A DNA stretch of 64,000 nt, from assembly GCF_003751605.1 (NCBI RefSeq), contig NZ_RJVJ01000001.1, positions 4,650,001 through 4,714,000 on the forward strand, written 5' to 3'. Numbering within the stretch: position 1 is the stretch's first letter; each line of letters begins with the position of its first letter. The DNA is from Kitasatospora cineracea. GTDB taxonomy: Bacteria > Actinomycetota > Actinomycetes > Streptomycetales > Streptomycetaceae. The notes beneath the pieces were generated by a model. The model saw nothing but the letters and a program-made list of their open reading frames with translations, had not been told where the DNA came from and did no database searches. Below, one piece after another: positions 26,401 through 33,683 of the stretch. The position numbers were made by a program, and so were the translations under genes.

Positions 26401-27279
26401 CGCCCCTGGAACCCGTACGCGGCCCAGGCCGTCGCCCAGGGCCTGGTCGCCACCCCGTCCGTTCGCACCGCCCGCTACACCGCCGACGACACCACCTGGC
26501 TGCACGACGCCCAGAGCAGCTGGCCGTTCAACGAGTTCATGCAGGACCTGCCGCGCCGCTACCAGGCCGGACAGCAGCGCACCGAACAGTGGTACCGCGG
26601 CGTGCTGCGCCCCACCGCCGGACGCGACACCGACGGCTCCCCGCTGCTGGTCGGCGAACGCCAGGCCGACCTGATCGGCGTCGACTTCAGCCGCTCGCTG
26701 TGGGGCGACGGCAACACCGACCACACCGGCTCGATGGCCTCCTTCGGCGACGGCGCCGCCGTCGAACTGTTCAGCGGCGGCGAATCGCTCGGCCGCTCCT
26801 GGTTCGGCCCCTCCAACGTCTGGGAGATCCCGGCCGAAGCCCGCGACTACACCCTGGTCCTCGAACAGCAGCGGTTCTACCACCGCGACCTGTGGCAGCG
26901 CTCCACCGCCGTCCGCACCGAGTTCGGCTTCCGCTCGGCCGGCGACCCCGCCGCCTACTCGCAGTCCCTGCCGCTGCTCCTCCCCGACTACCGGCTCGAC
27001 CTGGACGGCAACAACACCGCCCCCGCCGCCCCGCTCCGGATCACCCTCGCCGCCACCGGCCAGCACGGCTACACTCCCGCCCCGCTGACCGGCGCCCGGC
27101 TCTCCTACTCCTACGACGGCGGCACCACCTGGACCGACGCCCCCGTCGGCCCCGACCGCACCGCCACCCTCGACCACACCGGCGCCACCGGGAAGACCGT
27201 CACCCTGCGCACCACCCTGACCGCGGCCGACGGCGCCACCGTGACCCAGACCGTCACCGACGCGTACGCCGTGCGCTGA
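23485..27279 (+). CDS. Large secreted S8 subtilisin-family serine protease
   Basis: A 1264-residue exported protein. Signal peptide ~1-33 (ALTVAGILATGALSTTGQAYA). Catalytic Asp in VAVLDTGIDDQHPDL (~245), His in DAVGHGTFVAS (~281) and Ser in SGTSMATPLVAG (~451). Residues up to ~230 form a prodomain. A PA-type insert near 850-890 (GRLALVPDDGTSQRTVSADAKKAG) is followed by beta-rich C-terminal modules. RBS CTGGAGG precedes ATG 23485; a longer open frame reaches 23299 but has no site. It is divergent from the TrmB/LuxR regulator. Confidence 0.92.
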   Translation: MTLPARIRGAMALTVAGILATGALSTTGQAYAATPAAAPAAAPAGPAAPASTLTGRQPAAPRTVTLVTGDRVQVATTADGRTSVTVLPDEHGNVPLTFTQQENGDQYVLPQRASAALAAGTVDRSLFNVSSLLRQGYDDQGAETLPLIAVYRDARAADASPQLRARAAGTKQLKAVDGVAFAPAKDTAARTWDQLVGPDGKGRDGLAKLWLDRKVKTAGDAATRQIGAPAAWAAGLGGDGVKVAVLDTGIDDQHPDLAGQVDARRNFTAETPDEDVHDAVGHGTFVASEIAGTGAASGGKERGVADRARLLVGKVLDDGGSGTDSQIIAGMQWAADSGADVVSMSLGSQEPSDCTDPMSVAAQKIAQQSEALFVVAAGNLGSYQSVSSPGCAPAVLTVGAVDGEDATADFSSHGSVTGTHTLKPEIAAPGVDVRGAAAGGRGVYAYTAMSGTSMATPLVAGTAALVKQRHPDWDAARIKAALVSAALATVPGDVQQVGAGRLRADAATTQRVLGAPAVGFGDFAWPQQKSDTRTVRLPYTNTGDRPVTLKLAVQRTDGDDDSAVKAKAVRLGADQVTVPAGATVEVPLTLDPTAKLAGGQYGDLTGRVLATAADGSTVSTPFNAYVEPDTFAVRVRLIDRDGKPAAPDAGSSITMVDLGQATGTRQAPDANGEIVYRLRPGSYSLSGYVVTPDRRDTTGEASPKGVTALAMPELRLDKDTVLTLDARKADRIEVKADQDTRVRNAVLELGRWWGDKWVDSTGVRTGLLPVELSAWGSGKARTGGFEFGSYLRLAAPEVVLRGAGLTLEPHYAQYADEAHLPATGSAALTAVASPADLAGADLKGRLALVPDDGTSQRTVSADAKKAGAVGVLTYRPTPGVFAKNDISLDVPVLPITADQAAALGTALGKGTTTLTWTSTPDSPYVYNLAFHDTGSIAGRQHHTVRDRDLATVTEDWHALGTPVRMTDYTSVERPWNPYAAQAVAQGLVATPSVRTARYTADDTTWLHDAQSSWPFNEFMQDLPRRYQAGQQRTEQWYRGVLRPTAGRDTDGSPLLVGERQADLIGVDFSRSLWGDGNTDHTGSMASFGDGAAVELFSGGESLGRSWFGPSNVWEIPAEARDYTLVLEQQRFYHRDLWQRSTAVRTEFGFRSAGDPAAYSQSLPLLLPDYRLDLDGNNTAPAAPLRITLAATGQHGYTPAPLTGARLSYSYDGGTTWTDAPVGPDRTATLDHTGATGKTVTLRTTLTAADGATVTQTVTDAYAVR

Positions 27280-27291
27280 CGCCCTGTCATC

Positions 27292-27375
27292 GACGGTGCG
27301 CCGCGCAGTGACGCACCGTCACCCCGCAGGCTCGGGGCGGGCCGCCAGGAGGGGCATCTCCCGGCGGCCCGCCCC
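27292..27375. terminator. Two hairpins after the S8 protease gene
   Basis: GACGGTGCG/CGCACCGTC arms at 27292-27300 and 27312-27320, then GGGGCGGGCCGCC at 27334-27346 paired with its complement at 27363-27375. The two hairpins lie between convergent genes and probably stop transcription from both sides. Confidence 0.8.
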
Positions 27376-27404
27376 GCTGCGCCGTCCACCCCCGGGCGGC
27401 CCGG

Positions 27405-28061
27405 TCAGGCGGCCAGCCACGGGGCGAACTGCTCGGCCACCAGCGCGGCCACCGCCGGGGCGTCGCGGCTGCCGTCCACCTCGATGACCGGGACGCCCAG
27501 CCGGCGGGCGCCGCGCACGGCGTCCTCGGCCACCAGCCGGTCCCGGGCCACCCGGTTGGCCCGGGCCCGGGCCGGGTCCGACACCCGGGCGCCGATCGCC
27601 CCGGCCCGCGGCAGGGTGCGGAGCCGGTGCTGCCGGAACTCCTCGGTGGGGACCAGGACGACCATCCGCCGGGGCGTGTCGAGCAGCGGCGCGACCAGCT
27701 CCGGCCGCAGCCCCCACCCCTCGGCCAGCACCGGCCGGGCGGCGAACAGCCCGCCCAGGTCGTCCCGCACCCACCCGAACCGGGCCGGGAACCCGGCCAG
27801 CGCCTCGGCCGCCATCTCCTCCGGTCCGCGCGCCGACCAGACCAGGTCGGGCGCCGGGTCCGCCACCGCCACCCCCGCCGCGACCCGTCGGGCGACCCGG
27901 CGGTCCTGGTGCCCGCGGGCGTCGTGCCAGTCGTAGTGGTACACCGTCAGCCCGTGCGCCCCGGCCACCAGTTGCGCCACCGTGCTCTTGCCCGCCCACT
28001 GCGCGCCGCCGATCCACAGCGCACCGCGCAGCGTGCCGTGCGGATCCCGGACGTCCGTCAT
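27405..28061 (-). CDS. P-loop nucleotide-binding (kinase-like) protein
   Basis: A 218-residue P-loop protein. The Walker A is GALWIGGAQWAGKSTVAQLVAG (GxxxxGKST) at ~13-34, followed by VYHYDWHD. It has the architecture of small-molecule kinases of the AAA/ATPase-like group, with a LID-like Arg-rich segment (RANRVARDRLVAEDA). The closing IEVDGSRDAPAVAALVAEQFAPWL matches such kinases. The substrate is unknown. It stands alone. Confidence 0.75.
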   Translation of the reverse strand: MTDVRDPHGTLRGALWIGGAQWAGKSTVAQLVAGAHGLTVYHYDWHDARGHQDRRVARRVAAGVAVADPAPDLVWSARGPEEMAAEALAGFPARFGWVRDDLGGLFAARPVLAEGWGLRPELVAPLLDTPRRMVVLVPTEEFRQHRLRTLPRAGAIGARVSDPARARANRVARDRLVAEDAVRGARRLGVPVIEVDGSRDAPAVAALVAEQFAPWLAA

Positions 28062-28172
28062 CGCTTCCTCCCGTTCGGGTGCGGCAGCGGCTGCCGTCCC
28101 GGAGAAGAGTGTCCGGGTTCGTCCGGGAAAATTGCAGTCTTGTTCTGCGCGCCGGATTGCCGCAGAGTGGAA

Positions 28173-29072
28173 TCAGGGGGAGTGCGGCTCGCGCAGGAAC
28201 TCGCCGACCAGGCGAAGCAGTTCGGCCGGCTGCTCCAGATGGACGTCATGGCCCGCGCCCCGCACGCTGACCGCGCGGACCTCCGGCCGCAGGGCCAGCA
28301 TCCGGTCCGTCTCGGCGGGCGGGACGATGCCGCCCCGGCCGAGCACCAGCAGGGTCGGGCAGGCCAGTGCGGCCCAGTCCTCCCAGTGGTCGCGGGCCGC
28401 CAGCGGGGCGATCGCGGCGACCATCACCTCGGGGTCGAAGCGCGGCCACCAGCCGTCCGGGCGCCGCTCCAGGCCGTCCGCCCAGGCTTCGCCGGCCGGC
28501 CCGCCGCCGAAGAAGGCGACCGCCGCGGCCCGGTCCGGGAAGGGCAGCGGCCAGCCGCGCAGCAGGCCGCCGATCTGCCCGGGCGCGTCCGGGTTCCGCC
28601 CGGCGGCGGCCTCCACCAGCACCAGTCCGTCGAACCGGCCCGGGTGCGCGGCGGCGGCCAGCAGCGCGGTGTGCCCGCCGAGCGACTGCCCGACCAGCAG
28701 CGGCCGCTCCAGCCCGAGCCGGTCCGCGACGGCGAGCGCGTCGGCGACGTACGCGGCCCGGCCGACGTCCGCCGGGCGGCGGGTGGAACGCCCGTGCCCG
28801 CGCTGGTCGAACGCCACCACCCGGCGCCCGGGCGCCAGCGCCCCGGCCAGCGCGTCCCACTCGCCCGCGTGCCCCGCCAGCCCGTGCAGCAGCAGCACCG
28901 GCCGCGCCCCCGGATCGCCAGCCCAGTCCCGGCAGTGCAGCTCCACACCCTCGCGGACCACCGTCCGCGCCGCCCAGCCCGCCACCCGTTCCCCCGCCCG
29001 CTCCGGTCGGCACCCGTCGGTTCCTGCCGGCCCCGACCTCGACCGCCGAGGATGGCACGCCGCCCCGACCAT
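28173..29072 (-). CDS. Alpha/beta-fold hydrolase
   Basis: A 299-residue hydrolase: PVLLLHGLAGHAGEW (oxyanion region, ~60), VVAFDQRGHGRS (~90), LLVGQSLGGHTALL with the nucleophile Ser (~130), TLLVLGRGGIVPP and VRGAGHDVHLEQP with the catalytic His. The ATG at 29072 lies 2 bp after the stop codon of the XRE gene, so the two are translated as an operon. About 35 residues at the N-terminus are outside the fold, so a later start is possible. The substrate is unknown. Confidence 0.84.
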   Translation of the reverse strand: MVGAACHPRRSRSGPAGTDGCRPERAGERVAGWAARTVVREGVELHCRDWAGDPGARPVLLLHGLAGHAGEWDALAGALAPGRRVVAFDQRGHGRSTRRPADVGRAAYVADALAVADRLGLERPLLVGQSLGGHTALLAAAAHPGRFDGLVLVEAAAGRNPDAPGQIGGLLRGWPLPFPDRAAAVAFFGGGPAGEAWADGLERRPDGWWPRFDPEVMVAAIAPLAARDHWEDWAALACPTLLVLGRGGIVPPAETDRMLALRPEVRAVSVRGAGHDVHLEQPAELLRLVGEFLREPHSP

Positions 29073-29074
29073 GA

Positions 29075-29668
29075 TCAACTCTCGTGCGGCCACCGGTGCG
29101 GGTGACGCACCACCAGCACCGCCGCCACCTCCTGCCGCGCCGCCGCCCGGTACCGGTGCGGGACGTCCGCCGCCCAGCTGTGGTGCCCGCCCGGACCGAC
29201 CTCGACCAGGTCCGCCCCGGCGCCCACCAGCGCGGTGCCCGCCAGGACCACCAGGTGCTCCACGGTGCCCGGCGGGTGCGCCGCGGAACGCTGCACCCCG
29301 CCCGGCCGGATCCGGATCCGGTACGTCTCCGACACCGCCGCCGCGTCCTCGAACCGCTCCAGCAGCACGGCGTCCAGCACCCGCCCCGACACCGCCGCCT
29401 CCCCGCCCGCCTCCCCGGCGGGCGGCTCGGGCGCGGGCAGCGCGGCGCTCAGCGGCAGGCCGAGCGCGGTGGTCAGCGCGTACAGCGTCTCCAGCGTCGG
29501 ATTGCGGGTGCCCGCCTCCAGCCCCGACAGGGTGGCCTTGCCGACGCCCGAACGGCGGGCCAGCTCGGAGAGGGAGAGCCCGCGGGCCGCGCGCAGCTCG
29601 CGCAGCCGCAGCCCTATCCCCGCGGAGAGCCCGGCGCTCGCCGAAATCGGTTGATCCGTTGCTCGCAC
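29075..29668 (-). CDS. XRE-family regulator with C-terminal cupin sensor
   Basis: A 197-residue protein. Residues ~15-75 form an XRE-type HTH (LRELRAARGLSLSELARRSGVGKATLSGLE, NPTLETLYALTTALGLPL). Residues ~95-190 form a cupin barrel (GGVQRSAAHPPGTVEHLVVLAGTALVG, GPGGHHSWAADVPHRY). It begins at GTG 29668. No Shine-Dalgarno is visible, suggesting a leaderless message. It probably regulates itself and the downstream hydrolase through the double palindrome just upstream. Confidence 0.85.
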   Translation of the reverse strand: MRATDQPISASAGLSAGIGLRLRELRAARGLSLSELARRSGVGKATLSGLEAGTRNPTLETLYALTTALGLPLSAALPAPEPPAGEAGGEAAVSGRVLDAVLLERFEDAAAVSETYRIRIRPGGVQRSAAHPPGTVEHLVVLAGTALVGAGADLVEVGPGGHHSWAADVPHRYRAAARQEVAAVLVVRHPHRWPHES

Positions 29669-29678
29669 GCGGTCTATC

Positions 29679-29710
29679 GTTCCACACGCGGAACGTTCCG
29701 TATATGGAAC
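29679..29710. promoter_or_regulatory. Tandem operator, two abutting GTTCC-N6-GGAAC palindromes
   Basis: GTTCC (29679-29683), N6, GGAAC (29690-29694), then directly GTTCC (29695-29699), N6, GGAAC (29706-29710). Two identical half-site sets are placed 16 bp apart and centred over the promoter region of the XRE gene. It fits an autoregulatory XRE operator. Confidence 0.75.
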
Positions 29711-29795
29711 GCCTCGCCCCTGCCTGCCCGTCTCCCTGCCCCTACCTCTGCCCTCTGCCCTCTGCCTGCCTGGCCGATTGCTCGCCTATTTGCTT

Positions 29796-29896
29796 GCCTG
29801 ACCGCCTGACCGCCTGACCGCCTGACCGCCTGACCGCCTGACCGCCTGACCGCCTGACCGCCTGACCGCCTGACCGCCTGACCGCCTGACCGCCTG
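29796..29896. repeat. 8-bp tandem repeat, 12.6 copies
   Basis: The unit GCCTGACC repeats perfectly from 29796 to 29891 (12 full copies) plus GCCTG. Imperfect CTGCC units precede it from about 29721. It lies between the divergent XRE and YbaK genes, just upstream of the XRE operator. Perfect copies suggest recent slippage and possibly variable copy number. Confidence 0.9.
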
Positions 29897-29950
29897 CCTG
29901 GATGGTTCTGACCGCCCGGCTGCGGAACGCGAACGCCCCGAGGAGCCCCC

Positions 29951-30459
29951 GTGGAACCAGCAGCGCCCCCCGCCCTCCCGCCCCGCAGCGCCCAGGTCGC
30001 GGCCGCCCTCGCCGCCGCCGGGATCCCGGGGGAGGTCCACCTGCTCGCCGACTCCGCCCGCACCGCCGCCGAGGCCGCCGCCGCGCTCGGCTGCGAGGTC
30101 GGCGCGATCGCGAACAGCCTGGTGTTCCTCTCCGACGGCGAGCCCGTCCTGGTCCTCACCAGCGGCCGCCACCGGGTCGACACCGCCGCGCTCGCCGCCC
30201 GCTGGGGCCGCGGCCCGCTCCGCCGGGCCACCCCGAGCAGGTCCGCGAGGCCACCGGCCAGGCCATCGGCGGCGTCGCCCCGACCGGCCACCCGCGCCCG
30301 CTGCCGACCGTCGTCGACCTCGCCCTCACCGACTACCCCCGCATCTGGGCCGCCGCCGGCACCCCGCACACGGTCTTCCCGACCACCGCCGACGAACTCC
30401 TGCGCCTCACCGGCGGCACCCTGCTCCCGGTCGTGGGGAACCAGCCCGACGGCCGGTGA
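29951..30459 (+). pseudogene. YbaK/EbsC aminoacyl-tRNA deacylase, frameshifted in a C run
   Basis: From GTG 29951 (GAGGAG five bases upstream) the frame reads SAQVAAALAAAGIPGEVHLL, GCEVGAIANSLVF, LVLTSGRHRVDTAALAARWG and RRATP. It then continues only in the next frame as EQVREATGQAIGGVAPTGH, VVDLALTDYPRIWAAAG, HTVFPTTADELLRLTGG. One extra C in the run 30231-30234 would restore a ~168-residue Cys-tRNA(Pro)/YbaK-like deacylase with the catalytic Lys-region and GxxPxG motif. It is a second single-base deletion of the same kind as in the DUF3152 gene, so a sequence error is plausible. Confidence 0.8.
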
Positions 30460-30481
30460 GGCGAGGCGGCGATCCGCCGGC

Positions 30482-30515
30482 GGCGAGAGCGGGGCAGGCC
30501 GGCCCCGCTCTCGCC
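30482..30515. terminator. Bidirectional hairpin between convergent genes
   Basis: GGCGAGAGCGGGGC (30482-30495) pairs perfectly with its complement at 30502-30515 across a 6-nt loop. It lies between the YbaK gene and the convergent permease gene. Confidence 0.8.
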
Positions 30516-30529
30516 TCGCCTCCGGCCGG

Positions 30530-31705
30530 TCAGCGGCGGTCGAGGTGCGGGAAGACGAACTCGTCCAGCAGCAGGCCGAGGGCGACCGCGGCGGGCACGG
30601 CGACCAGTGCGCCGACGATGCCCAGCAGCGCGCCGCCGACCAGGACGGCCACGATGGTGACGAAGGGGTGGACGTCGACGGCGAACTTCATCGTCCGCGG
30701 CATGATCAGGTAGTCCTCCAGCAGCCGGAAGCCGACGTAGAAGCCGGCCGTGGCCAGAGCGACCGGCCAGGAGACCGCGAGGGCGACCAGGCTGACGACG
30801 ACGCCGCCGATGGTGGAGCCGACGATCGGCACCAGGTCCATCAGGGCCACGAACACGCCGAGGGCGGCGGCGTACGGCACGCCGACCGCGGCGCACCACA
30901 CGGCGGTGGCCAGGCCGGCGATCGCGGAGGTGACCAGGTTGCCGAGCATGTAGCGCCCGGTGCGGGCGAGGATCTCCTCGGTCAGTTCGCGGGCCCGGCC
31001 GCGCCGGCTGCCCTTCACGAAGCGGTAGCAGAACTCCTTGATGTCGGGCATCCCGGCCATCAGGTAGAGGGTCACGGTGGCGACCACGGTGACCGAGGTG
31101 ACGGTGTCGAGCAGCAGGCGGCCGGCCCCCAGCACGCCGCCCATCAGGCCGGGGCCCGCGCTGCCGCCGAGGGCGCTCTTGGCCTGTTCGGCGAGGTGGA
31201 AGCGGTCCTCGATCCGGCCGAGCGCCGAGTGGTGGTCGTGCACCTGGGCCAGCCAGAGCGGGATGCGCCGGGCCAGTACGCCGGCCTCCTGGCCCACCGG
31301 GGGGACCACCAGCAGCAGGAAGCCCGCGGCCAGGAGCAGGAAGGCGCCGAGCACGGCGGCCACCGCCCAGCCGCGTCGCAGGCGGCGCCGGCACAGGGCG
31401 GCGACGACCGGCTCCAGGCTCACCGCGAGGAAGGCGGAGAGCAGCAGCAGCGTCAGGAACTCCTCCAGGCGCAGCAGTTGGCGGAAGAGGAACCAGCCGG
31501 TGAGCGCGCCGAGCGCCAGCCGCAGGCCGGTGGAGAACCCGGGCAGCCGGGCGGAGGAGGAGCGCCGGGCGGGCGCCGCGGACGGCGCCGGGTCGGCCGC
31601 GGGTGCGGTCGGGGCGGCGTCGGGAGGCACCAGCAGCCGTCGGCGGATCCCGTCCGCGGCTCCGGTGGTGACGACGCGCAGTCCCGGTGGCATCTTCATG
31701 GTCAT
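30530..31705 (-). CDS. AI-2E family (PerM/TqsA-like) transporter
   Basis: A 391-residue integral membrane protein with about eight helices. It shows the AI-2E transporter pattern: early helix pair (FLTLLLLSAFLAVSLEPVVAAL), a long extracytoplasmic/cytoplasmic helical region, and the C-terminal ALMDLVPIVGSTIGGVVVSLVAL plus LEDYLIMPRTMKFAVDVHPFVTI block. Family members include autoinducer-2 exporters and Na+/H+ antiporters, so substrate is open. The start at 31705 (MTMKMPPGLR) is the first good Met; the ribosome site is weak. Confidence 0.88.
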   Translation of the reverse strand: MTMKMPPGLRVVTTGAADGIRRRLLVPPDAAPTAPAADPAPSAAPARRSSSARLPGFSTGLRLALGALTGWFLFRQLLRLEEFLTLLLLSAFLAVSLEPVVAALCRRRLRRGWAVAAVLGAFLLLAAGFLLLVVPPVGQEAGVLARRIPLWLAQVHDHHSALGRIEDRFHLAEQAKSALGGSAGPGLMGGVLGAGRLLLDTVTSVTVVATVTLYLMAGMPDIKEFCYRFVKGSRRGRARELTEEILARTGRYMLGNLVTSAIAGLATAVWCAAVGVPYAAALGVFVALMDLVPIVGSTIGGVVVSLVALAVSWPVALATAGFYVGFRLLEDYLIMPRTMKFAVDVHPFVTIVAVLVGGALLGIVGALVAVPAAVALGLLLDEFVFPHLDRR

Positions 31706-32038
31706 ACGTCCGTTCCGCTCGCGGCCCCGTGGGCACCCTCCGGTTGCCCCGTCGCGCCGGGCCGAAGCACTCCGCAGGCCCTCCGTGCGCAGGCGGCCAG
31801 CCGCTGCGGGGGCGGGCCGGGTGGTGATGTGTGCGGGCGCGGCGCGGGCGGAGGGGCGCGGACGGGCGTGGCGAGGCCCCGGACACGTCACCGGTGAGGG
31901 GGATCGGTGTCCGGGGCCTGCTCGGCCGGGTCTGGCTTCACCGGCCGCACCGCCGCGGCGGAGGTGTGGGATCACGCCGGGGCGGCGTCGGTGTCCGCTG
32001 CCGCCTGCGGCGCAGCGGAGTTCCGGGAGGCCGGTCGC
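31706..32038. other. Intergenic region with a CsbD terminator
   Basis: About 330 bp without a credible gene. It contains a perfect 13-bp hairpin, AGGCCCCGGACAC at 31874-31886 with its complement at 31907-31919. This lies ~120 bp downstream of csbD on the minus strand and probably ends that transcript. The rest is GC-rich and unremarkable. Confidence 0.6.
31874..31919 (-). terminator. Hairpin terminator downstream of the CsbD gene
   Basis: Thirteen-base perfect arms (31874-31886 and 31907-31919) with a 20-nt loop in the CsbD direction. Confidence 0.6.
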
Positions 32039-32212
32039 TCAGCTGCGGAAGGCGTCCTTCACGTCCTCCCCGGCCTGCTTGAGGCCGCCCTTGGCCTGCT
32101 CGGCCCGGCCCTGCGCCTCCAGGCGCTCGTTGCCGACGGCCTTGCCGACGTTCTTCTTGACGGCGCCCTTGATCTTCTCGCCGGTGTTCTCGGCCTTGTC
32201 ACCCGTCGTCAT
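32039..32212 (-). CDS. CsbD family stress protein
   Basis: A 57-residue, highly charged, helical protein: DKAENTGEKIKGAVKKNVGKAVGNERLEAQG then KGGLKQAGEDVKDAF. This is the CsbD pattern, a family induced by general-stress sigma factors. AGGAGG precedes ATG 32212 by 6 nt. It is divergent from a small hydrophobic-protein gene; the ~130 bp between them should hold stress promoters. No clean sigma-B box was found by eye. Confidence 0.9.
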   Translation of the reverse strand: MTTGDKAENTGEKIKGAVKKNVGKAVGNERLEAQGRAEQAKGGLKQAGEDVKDAFRS

Positions 32213-32343
32213 GTCCGCCTCCTGGCTGCCGGTTCCGTGCTGACGAACAGTCGGGTGCCCCGGGTCCGCCGGAAGATTCCCACGAATATTCGGTGCGGCC
32301 CCGGGCAGCAGAGGTCGCGACAATCGAGTCTCGGGAGGTCGTC

Positions 32344-32514
32344 GTGGTTCCCCTTCTTCTGATCCTGCTCCTCGCGCTGCTGCTGTTCGGCGCCGGTTTC
32401 GCGGTGAAGTTCCTCTGGCTGGTCGCCGTGGTCGTCCTGGTGTTCTGGCTGGTCGGTTTCGTGGCCCGCGGCACCCACCCCTCCGGCGGCCGCCACCGCT
32501 GGTACCGCTGGTGA
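32344..32514 (+). CDS. Small hydrophobic membrane protein
   Basis: A 56-residue protein with two membrane-spanning segments (LLLILLLALLLFGAGFAV, WLVAVVVLVFWLVGFV) and a basic tail (THPSGGRHRWYRW). It fits the short DUF5670-like hydrophobic proteins often found near CsbD genes. GGGAGG lies 5 nt before GTG 32344. It probably belongs to the same stress-response locus as the divergent csbD gene. Confidence 0.78.
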   Translation: MVPLLLILLLALLLFGAGFAVKFLWLVAVVVLVFWLVGFVARGTHPSGGRHRWYRW

Positions 32515-32645
32515 CCCGCCTCCGGGCCTCCTGACACCGACCCGCCACACCGCCCAGGGCCGGGTCCGCCGGCCGCCCGTCCGTCCGGCCACCCGGCTAC
32601 CCGTCCGTCCGGCCAGCCGGCCGTCCCGCGTCGTGCAGGAGGCCG

Positions 32646-33683
32646 TCAGGTCCGCACGGCGACCGGCGAGGAGGCGCCGGGGACGCGCAGGGCGGGGGCG
32701 CCGGTGCCGTCGGCGGGGACGGTCCAGAGGTCGCTGCCGCGGCCGCTGCCCGCGGGGAGGGCGTAGCCGAGGGTGTCGCCGTCCAGCCAGGCGGCCTGGT
32801 CGTCGACGCTGCGGGTCTCGGCGAGCGGGTGCTCGCGCAGGTCGGCGAGGTCGAGGACGTACAGCCGCCACGGGGCGGCCGGGTCGTCGGAGACCTTCTT
32901 CTTGAAGGCGAGCCGGGTGCCGTCCGGGGAGAGCGACGGGCACTCGACGTTCTCCCTCAGGGTGCGGGCGGACCAGCCCGCGAGGTCGCCCTCGACCAGG
33001 TGGGTGCGGCCGCGGGTGGAGACCGTGGCGTAGAACCGGTTGTCGTCGGCGGCGAAACCGACGCCCCAGTAGTTGACGTCCGCGGCGTGGTAGCGGACGC
33101 CGTCCACGGTCAGCGGGATGTCCTCGATCGACTTGATCAGGTAGCCCGAGCGCAGGTCCAGGACGGAGGTGCGGGTGGAGAAGCCGCTGACGGCGTAGGA
33201 GTCGCCGACGGCGAAGGCCGTCCAGGAGAGCAGGTTGCCGGAGGCGGAGACCCGGGCCCGGTTCGGGACGCCGGGCACGACGACGCTCTGCAGCCGGGTG
33301 AACTCCCGGTCGTAGACGACGGCTTCGGTGCGGACCGGCGTGCCGGGCAGCGCCCGCAGGCACAGCGCGCGCTCGCCCCCGGCGTAGAAGCGCTCGCAGG
33401 ACGGCCCGCCGACCGGCCCGCCCTCCCGGGCCACCCGCCCGCTGGCGGCGTCCCGGTAGTAGAGCCCGGGCCGGTCGAGGGCGAACGAGGCGTCGGCCGC
33501 CACCTCCCGGTGCGCCCCGCCGCGCTCGCGGGCGTGCAGCACGTACCCGAGCGAACCGCCGAGCAGCGCGAGCAGGGCGACCCCCAGCACCACCGACCGC
33601 CACACCGGGAACCGCCACCCCGCCGCCTCGTCCGCTGCCGTCCCGTCCTGCCCCACCGCTCCGGGCCTGTCGACCGTGGTCAT
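32646..33683 (-). CDS. TolB-like propeller protein, membrane-anchored
   Basis: A 345-residue protein with one N-terminal transmembrane helix (SVVLGVALLALLGGSLGYVL, ~35-54). An extracytoplasmic beta-propeller of TolB/WD40 type follows: LSPDGTRLAFKKK, RLYVLDLADLREHPLAETR, AAWLDGDTLGYALP. A Cys pair (CERFYAGGERALCL) lies near residue 105. Its start ATG overlaps the MFS gene stop by 4 bp (ATGA), so it is translationally coupled as the last gene of a three-gene operon. The role is unknown. Confidence 0.8.
   Translation of the reverse strand: MTTVDRPGAVGQDGTAADEAAGWRFPVWRSVVLGVALLALLGGSLGYVLHARERGGAHREVAADASFALDRPGLYYRDAASGRVAREGGPVGGPSCERFYAGGERALCLRALPGTPVRTEAVVYDREFTRLQSVVVPGVPNRARVSASGNLLSWTAFAVGDSYAVSGFSTRTSVLDLRSGYLIKSIEDIPLTVDGVRYHAADVNYWGVGFAADDNRFYATVSTRGRTHLVEGDLAGWSARTLRENVECPSLSPDGTRLAFKKKVSDDPAAPWRLYVLDLADLREHPLAETRSVDDQAAWLDGDTLGYALPAGSGRGSDLWTVPADGTGAPALRVPGASSPVAVRT

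Noticed and set aside
29796..29896. CRISPR array
   Set aside because: The unit is 8 bp with no spacers; it is a simple tandem repeat. The same applies to 37953-38056.
32232..32256. Sigma-B type promoter (GTT-N17-GGGT) between csbD and the hydrophobic protein gene
   Set aside because: The spacing and -10 sequence fit poorly, so I do not list it as a feature.
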